DNA from: Cryobacterium sp. SO1
GTDB lineage: Bacteria; Actinomycetota; Actinomycetes; Actinomycetales; Microbacteriaceae
Assembly (NCBI RefSeq): GCF_004210215.2
Contig: NZ_CP067394.1
Location: 496,001 to 560,000, forward strand
Direction: 5' to 3'
DNA: 64,000 nucleotides
Both the position numbers and the translations under genes were made by a program. Position 1 is the stretch's first letter. Each line of letters starts with the position of its first letter. A model generated the notes under the pieces. The model saw only the letters and a program-made list of their open reading frames with translations, had not been told where the DNA came from and ran no database searches. Below are positions 18,053 through 26,853 of the stretch, in pieces.

Positions 18053-20077
18053 TTAGACCAGCAGCTGGTGCTTGGCGAGTTCGCGGTACAGCGGCGTCGA
18101 GACCACCAGCTCGGAGTGCGTGCCGGTGCCCACGACCTCGCCGTGGTCGAGCACCACGATCTGGTCGGAATCGACCACGGTCGACAAGCGGTGTGCGATC
18201 ACGATCAGAGTGCGGTCCACCGCCACGGCGTCGATGGCCTCGCGCATCAGCTGCTCGTTCCTGCCGTCCAGGCTCGAGGTCGACTCGTCCAGCAGCAGGA
18301 TCGGCGGCGCCGCGAGCAGCGCCCGGGCGATGGCCAGGCGCTGGCGTTCGCCGCCGGAGAGCTTGACGCCGTCCTCGCCGACCGCCGCGCCGAGCCCGGC
18401 CGGGTCGCGATCGAGCACCTCACCGAGGTTCACGGCGTGCAGCACGGCCACGCACTGCTCGTCGGTGGCGTCCGGCGTGGCCAGGGTGAGGTTGTCCCGC
18501 AGCGACCCGGCCAGCACCGGGGCATCCTGCTCCACGTAGCCGATCTGGCTGCGCAGGTCGGTGCGGTCCAGACTGCGGATGTCCAGGCCGCCGAGCCGCA
18601 CCACGCCCGAATCGGCGTCGTAGAACCGCTCGATCAGGGCGAGGATGGTGCTCTTGCCGGCTCCCGAGGGGCCCACCAAGGCGGTGCGGAGGCCCCGCGG
18701 GGCGCTGAACGAGACCCCGCGCAGCACCGGCTTGGGCGCGGCGGGCCCGGCGAGACCTGCGGCGTCGGCGTTCGAGCCGGTCGCGCCCGCGCCGGCGAAC
18801 TCGGTTGTGGCCTCGGGGGTGCTGCCGTCCTCGGCCGCGAGAACCGCCTGCGCAACCGGGCCTGGACGCACGGCGGGCAGCTGCTCGCCCGTGACGGCAT
18901 CCGTCGCGGCGAGCACGGTCGGTGCGTAGTGGAAGCGCACATCCTCGAATGAGATCGCCGGAGCATCCGGGTTGACCCGGGAGTTCGCGGCGCCGACCAC
19001 GATGGCCAGCGGCGCGATGTCGCGGTCGAACTGGTCTTCGCTGGGCAGGTCGATGATCTCCTGGATGCGGCCGAGCGCGCCCAGCGCCGAATTCACCGAG
19101 GTGATCGCGCCGAAGAACTGGCCCAGGGGCATGATCATCATGAACAGGAACAGGATGAACGCCACCAGATTGGCGACCGTGATGCTTCCATCGGCCACCC
19201 GGAACCCGCCGACGCCCAGCACCACGAGCAGCGACACCTGCAGGGCGATGCCGGCGATCGGCACCACGAGGGCGGAGATCTTGGCGACCTTGATACCCAT
19301 CTGCCAGGCGCCCTCGGCGTCCTTCTCGACCACTCTGATCTCGCGGGCCGTGGCGTTGGCGGCGCGCACGGTGCGCACCGCGCTGATGGCGCGCTCCACG
19401 CTCGCGGCCAGGTCGCCGACCTTGGTCTGCGCGGCCAGGCTGGCGGTGCGGATGCGGCGCGACAGCAGCACCACGGTGACCACGGAGACCGCGATAACGA
19501 GCACGGTCAGGCCCAGCAGCACCGGGTCGATGATGAGCATCGCGATGATGGCACCGATGAAGGTCAGCGAGCCGCCGATGGCCTCCACGGCGCCCTGGGT
19601 GAGCACGGCGCGGAGCAGTGTGGTGTCCGAGCTCACCCGGGAGACCAGGTCTCCCGTGCGGCGGGCGTCGAACTGGCTGATCGGCAGGTTCAGCATCCGG
19701 GCGATCAGGCGTTTGCGGCTGGAGAGAACCACGCCCTCTCCGGTGCGCTGCAGCAGGTAATGCTGGTAGCCGCTGATCAGCGCGGACACCACGACAAGAG
19801 CCACCAGAGCGCCGACGATGCCGTCGAGCGGGTCGCCCGCCTCGACGAGGGTGATGACCTGGCTTACCAGCAGCGGCTGGGCCAGGCTGGCGGCGGCGCC
19901 GAGCACGCTGAGCACCACGACCACACTGAGCACGGCCTTGTGTTCGGCCAGGTAGGGCAGCAGCTGACGCACGGATGCCCGCGGCCCCTCGGCCGGGGAG
20001 CCGCGGCGGCCCATGCGGGAGCGCGATTTCGGGGCTGGGGTGTCGGACGATGCGGTTCCGGGGGTAGTCGTACTCAC
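18053..20077 (-). CDS. ABC exporter (fused transmembrane and ATP-binding domains)
   Basis: 674 residues. Six transmembrane helices (about 50-340; AVLSVVVVLSVLGAAASLAQ is the first) are followed by an ATPase domain with Walker A GPSGAGKST, signature LSGGERQR, Walker B ILLLDE and switch VIVIAHRLSTV. It is a type IV half-exporter of the MsbA/LmrA class, probably a homodimer; the cargo is unknown. Unusually, about 68 Ala/Gly/Pro-rich residues (roughly 390-457) are inserted between the A-loop strand VRFHYAP and the strand VLRGVSF, where family members have fewer than ten. GTG start 20077 has TAAGCT six bases upstream and no SD, so it is probably leaderless. Confidence 0.93.
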   Translation of the reverse strand: MSTTTPGTASSDTPAPKSRSRMGRRGSPAEGPRASVRQLLPYLAEHKAVLSVVVVLSVLGAAASLAQPLLVSQVITLVEAGDPLDGIVGALVALVVVSALISGYQHYLLQRTGEGVVLSSRKRLIARMLNLPISQFDARRTGDLVSRVSSDTTLLRAVLTQGAVEAIGGSLTFIGAIIAMLIIDPVLLGLTVLVIAVSVVTVVLLSRRIRTASLAAQTKVGDLAASVERAISAVRTVRAANATAREIRVVEKDAEGAWQMGIKVAKISALVVPIAGIALQVSLLVVLGVGGFRVADGSITVANLVAFILFLFMMIMPLGQFFGAITSVNSALGALGRIQEIIDLPSEDQFDRDIAPLAIVVGAANSRVNPDAPAISFEDVRFHYAPTVLAATDAVTGEQLPAVRPGPVAQAVLAAEDGSTPEATTEFAGAGATGSNADAAGLAGPAAPKPVLRGVSFSAPRGLRTALVGPSGAGKSTILALIERFYDADSGVVRLGGLDIRSLDRTDLRSQIGYVEQDAPVLAGSLRDNLTLATPDATDEQCVAVLHAVNLGEVLDRDPAGLGAAVGEDGVKLSGGERQRLAIARALLAAPPILLLDESTSSLDGRNEQLMREAIDAVAVDRTLIVIAHRLSTVVDSDQIVVLDHGEVVGTGTHSELVVSTPLYRELAKHQLLV

Positions 20078-20126
20078 CAGTCGAGCTTAACCGGCGTGGG
20101 TGCGTATGTGGGCGCCGCCGACGGCA

Positions 20127-20203
20127 CTACCGGCGACCGTACTTCTTGTGCACGGCCTGGCGCGAAACCTCCAGCGCCAGGGCGATTTCGCGAGCGCGGG
20201 TCG
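20127..20203 (-). pseudogene. C-terminal remnant of a helix-turn-helix protein
   Basis: On the minus strand this stretch reads TRAREIALALEVSRQAVHKK followed by YGRR and a TAG stop. EIALALEVSRQAVH is a clear helix-turn-helix of the kind found in small actinobacterial proteins (AEIGRALGVTRQAVH-like). The upstream coding part is missing: the reading frame runs directly into the perfect palindrome at 20204-20245. I read it as a truncated gene. A short intact peptide is possible but has no start codon. Confidence 0.65.
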
Positions 20204-20245
20204 GGCGCCGCTGTGCGGGTGGCGCGCCACCCGCACAGCGGCGCC
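20204..20245. repeat. GC-rich palindrome copy B3 (perfect 42 bp)
   Basis: Perfect 42-bp palindrome around GCGGGTGGCGCGCCACCCGC, with GGCGCC at both ends. Outside the core the arms continue as GAGCGCGGGT on the left and ACCCGCGCAGCTC on the right, giving an element of about 68 bp (about 20192-20259). It separates the HTH remnant from the MFS symporter gene. The remaining bases up to 20318 show nothing recognisable. Confidence 0.92.
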
Positions 20246-20318
20246 GCACCCGCGCAGCTCAAAAGCGGCGGCTGCGGCGTCGGAGGCGAGAGTCGCGGAG
20301 CAGGGAAGGGAGCGCGGG

Positions 20319-21680
20319 TCAGCGCTCGATGTCGAGGTCGCGGGTCTCGCGGCTCAGGTACAGCGCCAGCAGGGTGATCAGGCCCATCACCGAGAGGTAG
20401 ATGCCCACCCAGAACGGGCTGCCCTCGCCGAGGGTCCACAACCACACCGCGATGAACGGGGCCACTGCCGCACCGAGGATCGAGCTCATGTTGTACGCGA
20501 ACGCGGAGCCGGTGTACCGCACGTGGGTGGGGAACAGCTCGGGCAGCAGCGCGCCCATCGGGCCGAACGTCATGCCCATCAGGGTGAAGCCGAGCACCAG
20601 GAACACCATCACGCCGATGAAACCCGCGCCCAGCAGCGGCACGAACAGGAACCCGAACACCACGATGCCCGCGGTCACCCAGAGCAGCGTGCGGCGGCGG
20701 CCGAACCTGTCGGCCCAGGGGCCGGACGCGAGGGTGAAGATGCCGAAGAACAGCACCCCGCCGATCATCATCAGCACGAACGTGGTGTAGCTGTAGCCCA
20801 GGCCCGCCACCGGCGCATCCGTTGCGGCACGGCCGTAGCTGAGGCTGAAGGTGGTCATCAGGTAGAACAGCACGTAGGTGGCCAGCATGATGAAGGTGCC
20901 CAGGATGAGTTCACGCCAGTTGGACTTGAACACCGCGGCGAGCGGCAGCCTGGCCACCTTCTTCGTGGTGACGATCTTCGTGAACGCATCGCTCTCCACC
21001 AGCCGCAGCCGCACCCAGAGGCCCACGATCACCATGAACGCGCTGAACAGGAACGGGATGCGCCAGGCCCACTCGAGGAACGCGTCGGACGGCCGGGTGG
21101 GGTCGTCGGAGGGCAGCAGTACCGCGATGAACAGGAACAGGCCGTTGGCGATGATGAAGCCGAGCGGGGCGCCGACCTGCGGAAAGGTGCCGTACCAGGC
21201 GCGTTTGCCCTTCGGTGCGTTCTCGGTGGCCACCAGGGCCGCGCCGCTCCACTCGCCGCCCAGCGCGAAGCCCTGGGCGAGGCGCAGGATCACGAGCATC
21301 GCCGGGGCGAGCCAGCCGACCATCGCGTAGGTGGGCAGCAGCCCGATCAGGAACGTCGCGATGCCCATGGTGAGCAGCGCGCCGACCAGGGTCGCCTTGC
21401 GGCCCTTCCGGTCGCCGAAGTGGCCGAAGAACAGGGCGCCGAGCGGGCGGGCCACCATGGCGGCGCCGAACACCGCGAAGGAGGCGAGCAGGGCCGCGGT
21501 CTCGTTGCCGGAGGGGAAGAACAGGTGCGGGAAGACCAGGACCGCGGCGGTGGCGTAGACGTAGAAATCGTAGAACTCGATCGTGGTGCCGATGAGGCTG
21601 GCCAGGATGACGCGGCTGCGAGGATTCGTGGGCGCGGGCGCGGGGGCGACGGGCGTGGCCGCCGCTGTGGATGCTGACAT
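20319..21680 (-). CDS. MFS transporter, metabolite:H+ symporter (MHS) family
   Basis: 453 residues with 12 predicted helices. The signatures of the MHS family (ProP, KgtP, ShiA) are present: IGTTIEFYDFYVYATAA in helix 1, GHFGDRKGRKATL in the loop between helices 2 and 3, and LRLAQGFALGGEWSGAALVATE between helices 4 and 5. Substrates of this family are organic acids, betaines or aromatic acids; none can be chosen here. A 25-residue Ala/Pro-rich tail precedes helix 1. The gene lies alone, with a repeat element downstream. Confidence 0.9.
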   Translation of the reverse strand: MSASTAAATPVAPAPAPTNPRSRVILASLIGTTIEFYDFYVYATAAVLVFPHLFFPSGNETAALLASFAVFGAAMVARPLGALFFGHFGDRKGRKATLVGALLTMGIATFLIGLLPTYAMVGWLAPAMLVILRLAQGFALGGEWSGAALVATENAPKGKRAWYGTFPQVGAPLGFIIANGLFLFIAVLLPSDDPTRPSDAFLEWAWRIPFLFSAFMVIVGLWVRLRLVESDAFTKIVTTKKVARLPLAAVFKSNWRELILGTFIMLATYVLFYLMTTFSLSYGRAATDAPVAGLGYSYTTFVLMMIGGVLFFGIFTLASGPWADRFGRRRTLLWVTAGIVVFGFLFVPLLGAGFIGVMVFLVLGFTLMGMTFGPMGALLPELFPTHVRYTGSAFAYNMSSILGAAVAPFIAVWLWTLGEGSPFWVGIYLSVMGLITLLALYLSRETRDLDIER

Positions 21681-21802
21681 GGGGGCTGGCGCTTTCGAAC
21701 GAAGGTAAATGGTGTGGCTCAGTCTCGGCCAGAGACCCGGTCAGTCGTCTGGGGCGGACGGGTAACGCTCACACAGAGATCGGCCGCTTGTGGCGGCCTG
21801 AT

Positions 21803-23506
21803 TCACCCTACATTCGGCGCATCGCGTCCGACGAATCCGCGCCGGGGCCGGCGGAGAACGGTGGCGGTGCCGGCGCGGCCGGCGGCGCTGCGGCCCGCAA
21901 GCGCCGGGTCGCGGGGCAGTGCGACCGTGACGTGGGTGCCGGTGCGGCCGTCGGACTGCAGATCGATCGTGCCGCCGAGCCTGTCCACGAGTCCCTTCGT
22001 GAGGGGCAGTCCGAGACCGGTTCCGGCCAGCGACTCGGCGCTGGCCGACCTGAAGAACCTGCCGAAGACCTTCTCGATATCGGCCGGAGGGATGCCGATG
22101 CCGTTGTCGCTGACGGTCAGCAGCATCCCGTCGGCACCGGCGGAGCAGCCGACCCAGACCTGGCCGTGCGGGGGTGTGAACTTGACCGCGTTGGAGACCA
22201 GGTTGGTGAGCACCCGGCGCAGGTCGGAGGCCGAACTGTGCACGTTGAACGGCCCAGCACCGAATTCGACGGTCAGGCTCACCTCGGCGGTCTGCGCCTG
22301 GGGTGCCAGTTCCTCGACGCATTCGGCCACCAGCGCCGCTACGTCGACGGGTTCGGACTGGCCGGCGTCGGACTCGGTGCTCATCTTGGAAAGGTCGAGC
22401 AGGTCCTCCACCAGCTGGGCCAGACGATGCGAGTTACGCACGATCACCCGGGTGAACCGGGCCTGGTCGGGGTCGAGGGTCGTGTCTTCGAGTTCCTCCG
22501 CGAAGCCCAGGATGCTCGTGATCGGGGTGCGCAGCTCGTGGCTGACCGACGACACGAAGTCGTCCTTCTGCCGGTTCAGGTCGCGTAGTGCGTTCACCAC
22601 CTCCCGCTCCCGGTCGAGCAGGCCGTCCCGCTGCGCGAGTTCGGCGGCCAGCAGCAGCACCGAGCCGGCGTAGGTGACGAGGAAGATCTGCACGAAGGAC
22701 CCGGCGGTGCCGATGCCGCTGCCGGCCTGACCGGTGGTGAAGGAGCCGATCCCCATCGAGGTCAGACCCGACGCGACCAGCGCCGTGCCGCACAGCTCCC
22801 AGGCCACGATTTTGATGCCGAACCTGAACGCCGCCCAGGTGAGCAGGGGCAGGATCAGGAACGAGATCGGCAGCGACCGGCCCGGCCCGTACGCGATGCC
22901 CAGCACCAGGAGCATGAAGCCCACCTGGATGAGCAGCTCCAGGCGACGGTCCGCCCGGCCCCGGCCACTTTGCACCAGGGCGAGCGGGATCAGGACAAAG
23001 ACCGCGAACGCGTGTGAGGGGATGGCCGAGAGCAGGACCGTGCCGAATGTGGCGGACGTGAACACGGTCAGAGTGCTCGCCGCGATGAGGCCGATCGTCA
23101 CGGCACCGCAGAACACCGCGACCGTGAACCGGAGCACGTCACTCACCGTGTGCAGCCGGGCGGGTTCGTCACGGTTGGCCAGGATGCCGGTGACCACCAC
23201 CGCCTCGAGAGCGTTGGCCAGGCCGAATCCCAGAGCCACCGGCAGGGAGCGGCCGCCGCCGAGATTCGAGGCCACGCTGACCAGTACCACCAGCACGGCC
23301 ACCGCAGCGCGCTCCCAGCCCCTGGCCACCAACATGGCGAGCACGGCCGCCGCCGCGGCGGGCCACCAGGCGGCGACACCGAACTGGGCGTTGGGTGCGG
23401 CGAGGGAGGCCAGTCCGAGGCCGTAGGCCGCGAGCAGGATCAGAAGAATGGCCGTGTAGCGCCAGTGCCGCGGTGCCGCCCAGAGCATGGCGACGAGGTT
23501 GTTCAC
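21803..23506 (-). CDS. sensor histidine kinase with N-terminal MASE1-like membrane domain
   Basis: 567 residues. The first 290 or so form about eight to nine hydrophobic helices with a MASE1-like pattern (WWPAAAAAVLAMLV, NALEAVVVTGIL). A HisKA domain follows with SSVSHELRTPITSILGFAEE (phospho-acceptor His), then HATPase_c motifs: N-box LVSNAVKFTPP, G1 DNGIGIP, G2 GTGLGLPLTKG. The C-terminal 30 residues are Arg/Ala-rich. GTG start at 23506, with GGGGAG about 12 bases upstream. It is divergent from a receiver-only regulator gene 126 bases away, so the two are likely a pair. The signal is unknown. Confidence 0.9.
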   Translation of the reverse strand: MNNLVAMLWAAPRHWRYTAILLILLAAYGLGLASLAAPNAQFGVAAWWPAAAAAVLAMLVARGWERAAVAVLVVLVSVASNLGGGRSLPVALGFGLANALEAVVVTGILANRDEPARLHTVSDVLRFTVAVFCGAVTIGLIAASTLTVFTSATFGTVLLSAIPSHAFAVFVLIPLALVQSGRGRADRRLELLIQVGFMLLVLGIAYGPGRSLPISFLILPLLTWAAFRFGIKIVAWELCGTALVASGLTSMGIGSFTTGQAGSGIGTAGSFVQIFLVTYAGSVLLLAAELAQRDGLLDREREVVNALRDLNRQKDDFVSSVSHELRTPITSILGFAEELEDTTLDPDQARFTRVIVRNSHRLAQLVEDLLDLSKMSTESDAGQSEPVDVAALVAECVEELAPQAQTAEVSLTVEFGAGPFNVHSSASDLRRVLTNLVSNAVKFTPPHGQVWVGCSAGADGMLLTVSDNGIGIPPADIEKVFGRFFRSASAESLAGTGLGLPLTKGLVDRLGGTIDLQSDGRTGTHVTVALPRDPALAGRSAAGRAGTATVLRRPRRGFVGRDAPNVG

Positions 23507-23632
23507 CGGCGTGGTGTCTCCCCTTCGTCAAACCGACCGCGGCGCGATTGGCTAGTGTCAACGTAGCGCGCCGTGTACCCACTGCGGGTGACAGACGCGC
23601 GAGATCGAACGCCGAACCAGGGGACACGCCGG

Positions 23633-24007
23633 ATGCCACGCATATTGATCGTCGAGGACGACGAAGACGTCAGGGCGCTGATCGGCCACAAACTGCGCCG
23701 GGCCGGACACGAGGTGACCGAGGCCGGCGACGGCGAGGAGGGCCTCGCAGCCGCGCGAGCGCAATTCCCCGACCTGATCGTGCTGGATTGGATGATGCCC
23801 AAGCTGACGGGTATCGAGGTGTGCGCCCAGGTGCGTGCGGACTCCACGCTCACCCAGCCCCGCATCCTGCTGCTCACCGCGAAGTCTCAAGACAGTGACA
23901 TCGCGCTGGCGATGGAGACCGGTGCGGACGCGTATTTGATCAAACCGTTCCGCGCCAACGACCTGCTCGAACGGGTTTCCGCGCTGCTGATGTCCCCGGC
24001 CGTCTGA
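23633..24007 (+). CDS. single-domain response regulator (CheY-like)
   Basis: 124 residues from ATG 23633 (GGGGA upstream); the frame is open further upstream but that part is not receiver-like. All active-site residues are present: D9/D10 (VEDDEDV), phospho-acceptor D52 (VLDWMMP), T82 (LLTAKSQ) and K104 (IKPFRA). There is no output domain, so it must act by protein contact or by further phosphotransfer. Its position opposite the MASE1 histidine kinase gene suggests phosphorylation by that kinase. A hairpin at 24012-24028 follows the stop. Confidence 0.92.
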   Translation: MPRILIVEDDEDVRALIGHKLRRAGHEVTEAGDGEEGLAAARAQFPDLIVLDWMMPKLTGIEVCAQVRADSTLTQPRILLLTAKSQDSDIALAMETGADAYLIKPFRANDLLERVSALLMSPAV

Positions 24008-24011
24008 GCCC

Positions 24012-24028
24012 AGCACCGGCGCGGTGCT
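24012..24028. terminator. hairpin between convergent genes
   Basis: AGCACC-GGCGC-GGTGCT lies directly after the response-regulator stop and before the convergent MFS gene. It is short and has no T-run, so it is a weak terminator candidate. Confidence 0.4.
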
Positions 24029-24057
24029 CTGGACGGTCGGCGGCCGGGGCGCCCAGA

Positions 24058-25374
24058 TCAGATTCCGGCGGCGGTTTCGAGAACGGCCGGCTGCTCGGCT
24101 TCGGCAGTCTTGCGCCTTCTCACCAGAACAGCGAAGTACCCCGCGGCGATCGCCCCGACCAGGCCGACGCCGGCCGTGATGAGGAAGTACACGTTGTTCG
24201 CGCCGGCGACATCATCACCGTACGCGGTGTAAATTGCCGCGCTGATCTGAGGAAGGACGATGTCGGGAAGGTATCCGACCAGGGAGATCAGCCCGATCGC
24301 GATCCCTGTTGCCGCCACCGGGACACGGCAGTCTTCAAGCAGTGACCAGTACACACCGCGGATGACGTATACGAAGAGGCCGACGAGCACCACCATCACG
24401 TAGACCAGTCCGATGGCAGTGCCACCGGGCATCAGGGCCAGGGCAATGAGCCCGATCACGGAAATCAGCATCGCCGCCGACAACACCCGCGACTTGCCCA
24501 GTTTGTCGGCGAGGTACCCGCCGCCGAAGCCACCGATGGGTCGCATCCACATCACAACGACGGTCACCACGCCCGCGGCAACGGGGGTTACCCCGTGATT
24601 CGTGGTGAGGTAGCCCGAGAAGTAGTAATACGCCCAGAAGAGTGTGTAGCCGCAGAACAGCGCGAACATCAGGACCCACACTTCGCGGATCTTCAGGATG
24701 CGGCGAACGGCGGAAAAAGTTGATTCGGTTGGTTCCGCCTGGCTCACCTCGGCCGCCATCTTCTCGTCGCTGGACAGCACGAAGAAAAGAACTACTGAAA
24801 GCACAATAAGTACGCCGCAATACATGTAGACCACGGCCTGGAAGCCTGCTGTGGTGTCAGTCAGGTTCGATCCGTTGTCGCCGACAAAAACCGCGAAGAT
24901 GGCAACGGCGACCGTAGCCAAGGCCGCTTCGACGACCCCTCGACCGCCGTCAAGGGCGCCGAAGAATCGTCCTTCTTCGTTCTTCTCGGCGAGTAGGTTG
25001 ACGGCCTTCAGCAGTGCGCTCCAGAACGTGAAGACCGAGGCGAATCCCCACACCAGGAAGACGAAGACCAGCGTCGACTTGTCCGGGATCTGGGCATAGA
25101 ACAGTCCGGTGAGCGCTGTGAGCGCCAGCGAGAAGGTGATCATGTACTTCGTCGGGAACTTGTCAGCCAGCCACCCGCTGGGGAGGTAGCCCACCACGAA
25201 GATGATGCCGAGCATGGAGTAGAGATTGGCCAACTCGGCGTTGGACATGTCGAAGACCTGCAGAATCGTCGCTTCGAAGTTCTGACGGAGGTATACCAGC
25301 GGATAGATGGAACCTCCGGCCAGGATCAGCAGGACGAGCTGGAAAATCTTCTTTGATTGACCGGAGTTTTTCAT
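24058..25374 (-). CDS. MFS transporter of the ygc-like island
   Basis: 438 residues, 12 hydrophobic segments. The start is KNSGQSKKIFQLVLLILAGG, and LVYLRQNFEATILQVFDMSN followed by VGYLPSGWLADKFPTKYMIT shows the MFS loop between helices 2 and 3. It resembles the sugar-phosphate/organic-anion porters (OPA-like) more than the MHS protein at 20.3 kb. ATG 25374 overlaps the stop of the kinase gene (ATGA), so it is the last gene of the four-gene operon and probably imports the pathway substrate. E. coli carries an MFS gene (yqcE) next to ygcE. Orthology to it is my inference. Base composition is less GC-rich than the neighbours. Confidence 0.88.
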   Translation of the reverse strand: MKNSGQSKKIFQLVLLILAGGSIYPLVYLRQNFEATILQVFDMSNAELANLYSMLGIIFVVGYLPSGWLADKFPTKYMITFSLALTALTGLFYAQIPDKSTLVFVFLVWGFASVFTFWSALLKAVNLLAEKNEEGRFFGALDGGRGVVEAALATVAVAIFAVFVGDNGSNLTDTTAGFQAVVYMYCGVLIVLSVVLFFVLSSDEKMAAEVSQAEPTESTFSAVRRILKIREVWVLMFALFCGYTLFWAYYYFSGYLTTNHGVTPVAAGVVTVVVMWMRPIGGFGGGYLADKLGKSRVLSAAMLISVIGLIALALMPGGTAIGLVYVMVVLVGLFVYVIRGVYWSLLEDCRVPVAATGIAIGLISLVGYLPDIVLPQISAAIYTAYGDDVAGANNVYFLITAGVGLVGAIAAGYFAVLVRRRKTAEAEQPAVLETAAGI

Positions 25375-26837
25375 GTGCGATTTGCCTCTGTGTGATCGAG
25401 AAGGATACGGCGTGTGCGGAAAAGGATGGCGTCGGTCTGCTCCCGGAGTTCGGCGGAAACCCCTCGGAGCTGGTCATAGAGGTTGACGTTCCGGGGATTC
25501 GGCTCGAAGCGGGCTTCGCGATGCACCATTGCGTGGGAGGCATCGCTGAAGGTGGGATACAGACCGCTGGACACGGCGACGCAGATGGCGGCGCCGAGGC
25601 CGGCAGCGTTGCGCACCTCGTTGCGCACCACGGGAATGCCGAAGACGTCGGCAAAGATCTGCATGCACAGGTCGCTATAGGAACCACCACCTGAGACGAC
25701 CAACGTCTGGATGCTGATTCGTCGTTCCTCCTCCATGGCCGTCATGTTCTGCTTCATGGTGAAGGCGATGCCTTCGAGTATTGCCCGGTACATATGGGCG
25801 TAACCGTGGCGCTCATCGAAGCCGACGAACATCCCTTTTCTGTGGGGCTCTGTCGGTGGCGCGAGCCAATCGAGGACGCACAGCAGGCCGTCGCTGCCGG
25901 CGGCAACCTGCGCCGCCAGTGTGTTGAGGTGTTCATCTCCGGACACCCCTGCCGCGGCGGCGCCCGCTCTGATCTCATCTCCGAGCAGGTTGCGGAGCCA
26001 CGAAACGGTCCACATGCCACGGCGGATGCCGCCGCACTCGTAGATGTACCGATGCGGTTCCGACGCGAAATTGGAGAAGTAGGACGCCGAATCGGCAACG
26101 TATTCGTTGCCCACGACCATTCCGGTGACGTACGTGCCCAGCGAAACCAGGCCCGTCGTCTCATCGCTCAACCCGGCTCCCAGCGCTTCTGCGGCCTTGT
26201 CGTTGGCCGTGTGAACCACCGGAAGTCCCTGCGGGATTCCGGTGACGGCCGAGAACCTCTCGTTCACGTAGCCGCCGACGTCGCCAGGCATCTGCAGCCG
26301 GTACAACATGTCCCGGCTGACGTTGAAGGAGTCGAAAGTCTCCTGATCGCTGAACCAGTCCCAGGTCCGGACGTCCATGGGCCAGGGGCCGATGTAGTTG
26401 GCAACGGTATCGGTGAGTTGACCGGTGAGGCGCCCCATCAGGTAGCCCGATGTCGTGGTCACATAGGCCACCTCGTCGTTCGTGTGTTCATAGGGCCTGG
26501 CCAGGCGTTCGTCCATCCAGCTCTGCACCGGCTCCACCAACGTGCCGTCCCGGCGGGTGAGCGCCCGACAACACCGGATGGTGCACAGGCCCACCCCGAT
26601 GATGTCGGCCGGATCGCCACGGAACTCCTTCATCACACGCGACGCCGCGGCAACGATTGAATCGTAGAGGTCGTCGTCCGGATGTTCGACGACGCCCGGC
26701 TCGGGTGTGTAGAGGGGTTGCAGGGCCTGGCTGGCCTCGCAGACAACGCGCCCGTCAGTGTCGAAGATGACCACCTTCGAACTCTGCGAGCCACCGTCAA
26801 TCCCAAGAATGTACTTCTTCGTCATTGTGAGATTCAT
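25371..26837 (-). CDS. FGGY-family carbohydrate kinase (YgcE-like)
   Basis: 488 residues, full length for FGGY kinases. The N-terminal ATP site appears as ILGIDGGSQSSKVVIFDTDG; the substrate-side segment CTIRCCRALTRRDGTLVEPVQ is unlike the RQ-W-D pattern of xylulokinase. VVHTANDKAAEALGAG holds the catalytic Asp and LVVSGGGSYSDLCMQIFADVFG is the second signature. It phosphorylates an unidentified sugar, sugar acid or polyol. Third gene of the operon. ATG 26837 or ATG 26825 (MTKKYILG) may be the start; neither has a strong SD. The overlap with the MFS gene implies coupled translation. Confidence 0.88.
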   Translation of the reverse strand: MNLTMTKKYILGIDGGSQSSKVVIFDTDGRVVCEASQALQPLYTPEPGVVEHPDDDLYDSIVAAASRVMKEFRGDPADIIGVGLCTIRCCRALTRRDGTLVEPVQSWMDERLARPYEHTNDEVAYVTTTSGYLMGRLTGQLTDTVANYIGPWPMDVRTWDWFSDQETFDSFNVSRDMLYRLQMPGDVGGYVNERFSAVTGIPQGLPVVHTANDKAAEALGAGLSDETTGLVSLGTYVTGMVVGNEYVADSASYFSNFASEPHRYIYECGGIRRGMWTVSWLRNLLGDEIRAGAAAAGVSGDEHLNTLAAQVAAGSDGLLCVLDWLAPPTEPHRKGMFVGFDERHGYAHMYRAILEGIAFTMKQNMTAMEEERRISIQTLVVSGGGSYSDLCMQIFADVFGIPVVRNEVRNAAGLGAAICVAVSSGLYPTFSDASHAMVHREARFEPNPRNVNLYDQLRGVSAELREQTDAILFRTRRILLDHTEANRT

Positions 26838-26853
26838 GTTCAGTTGCCGGCGC

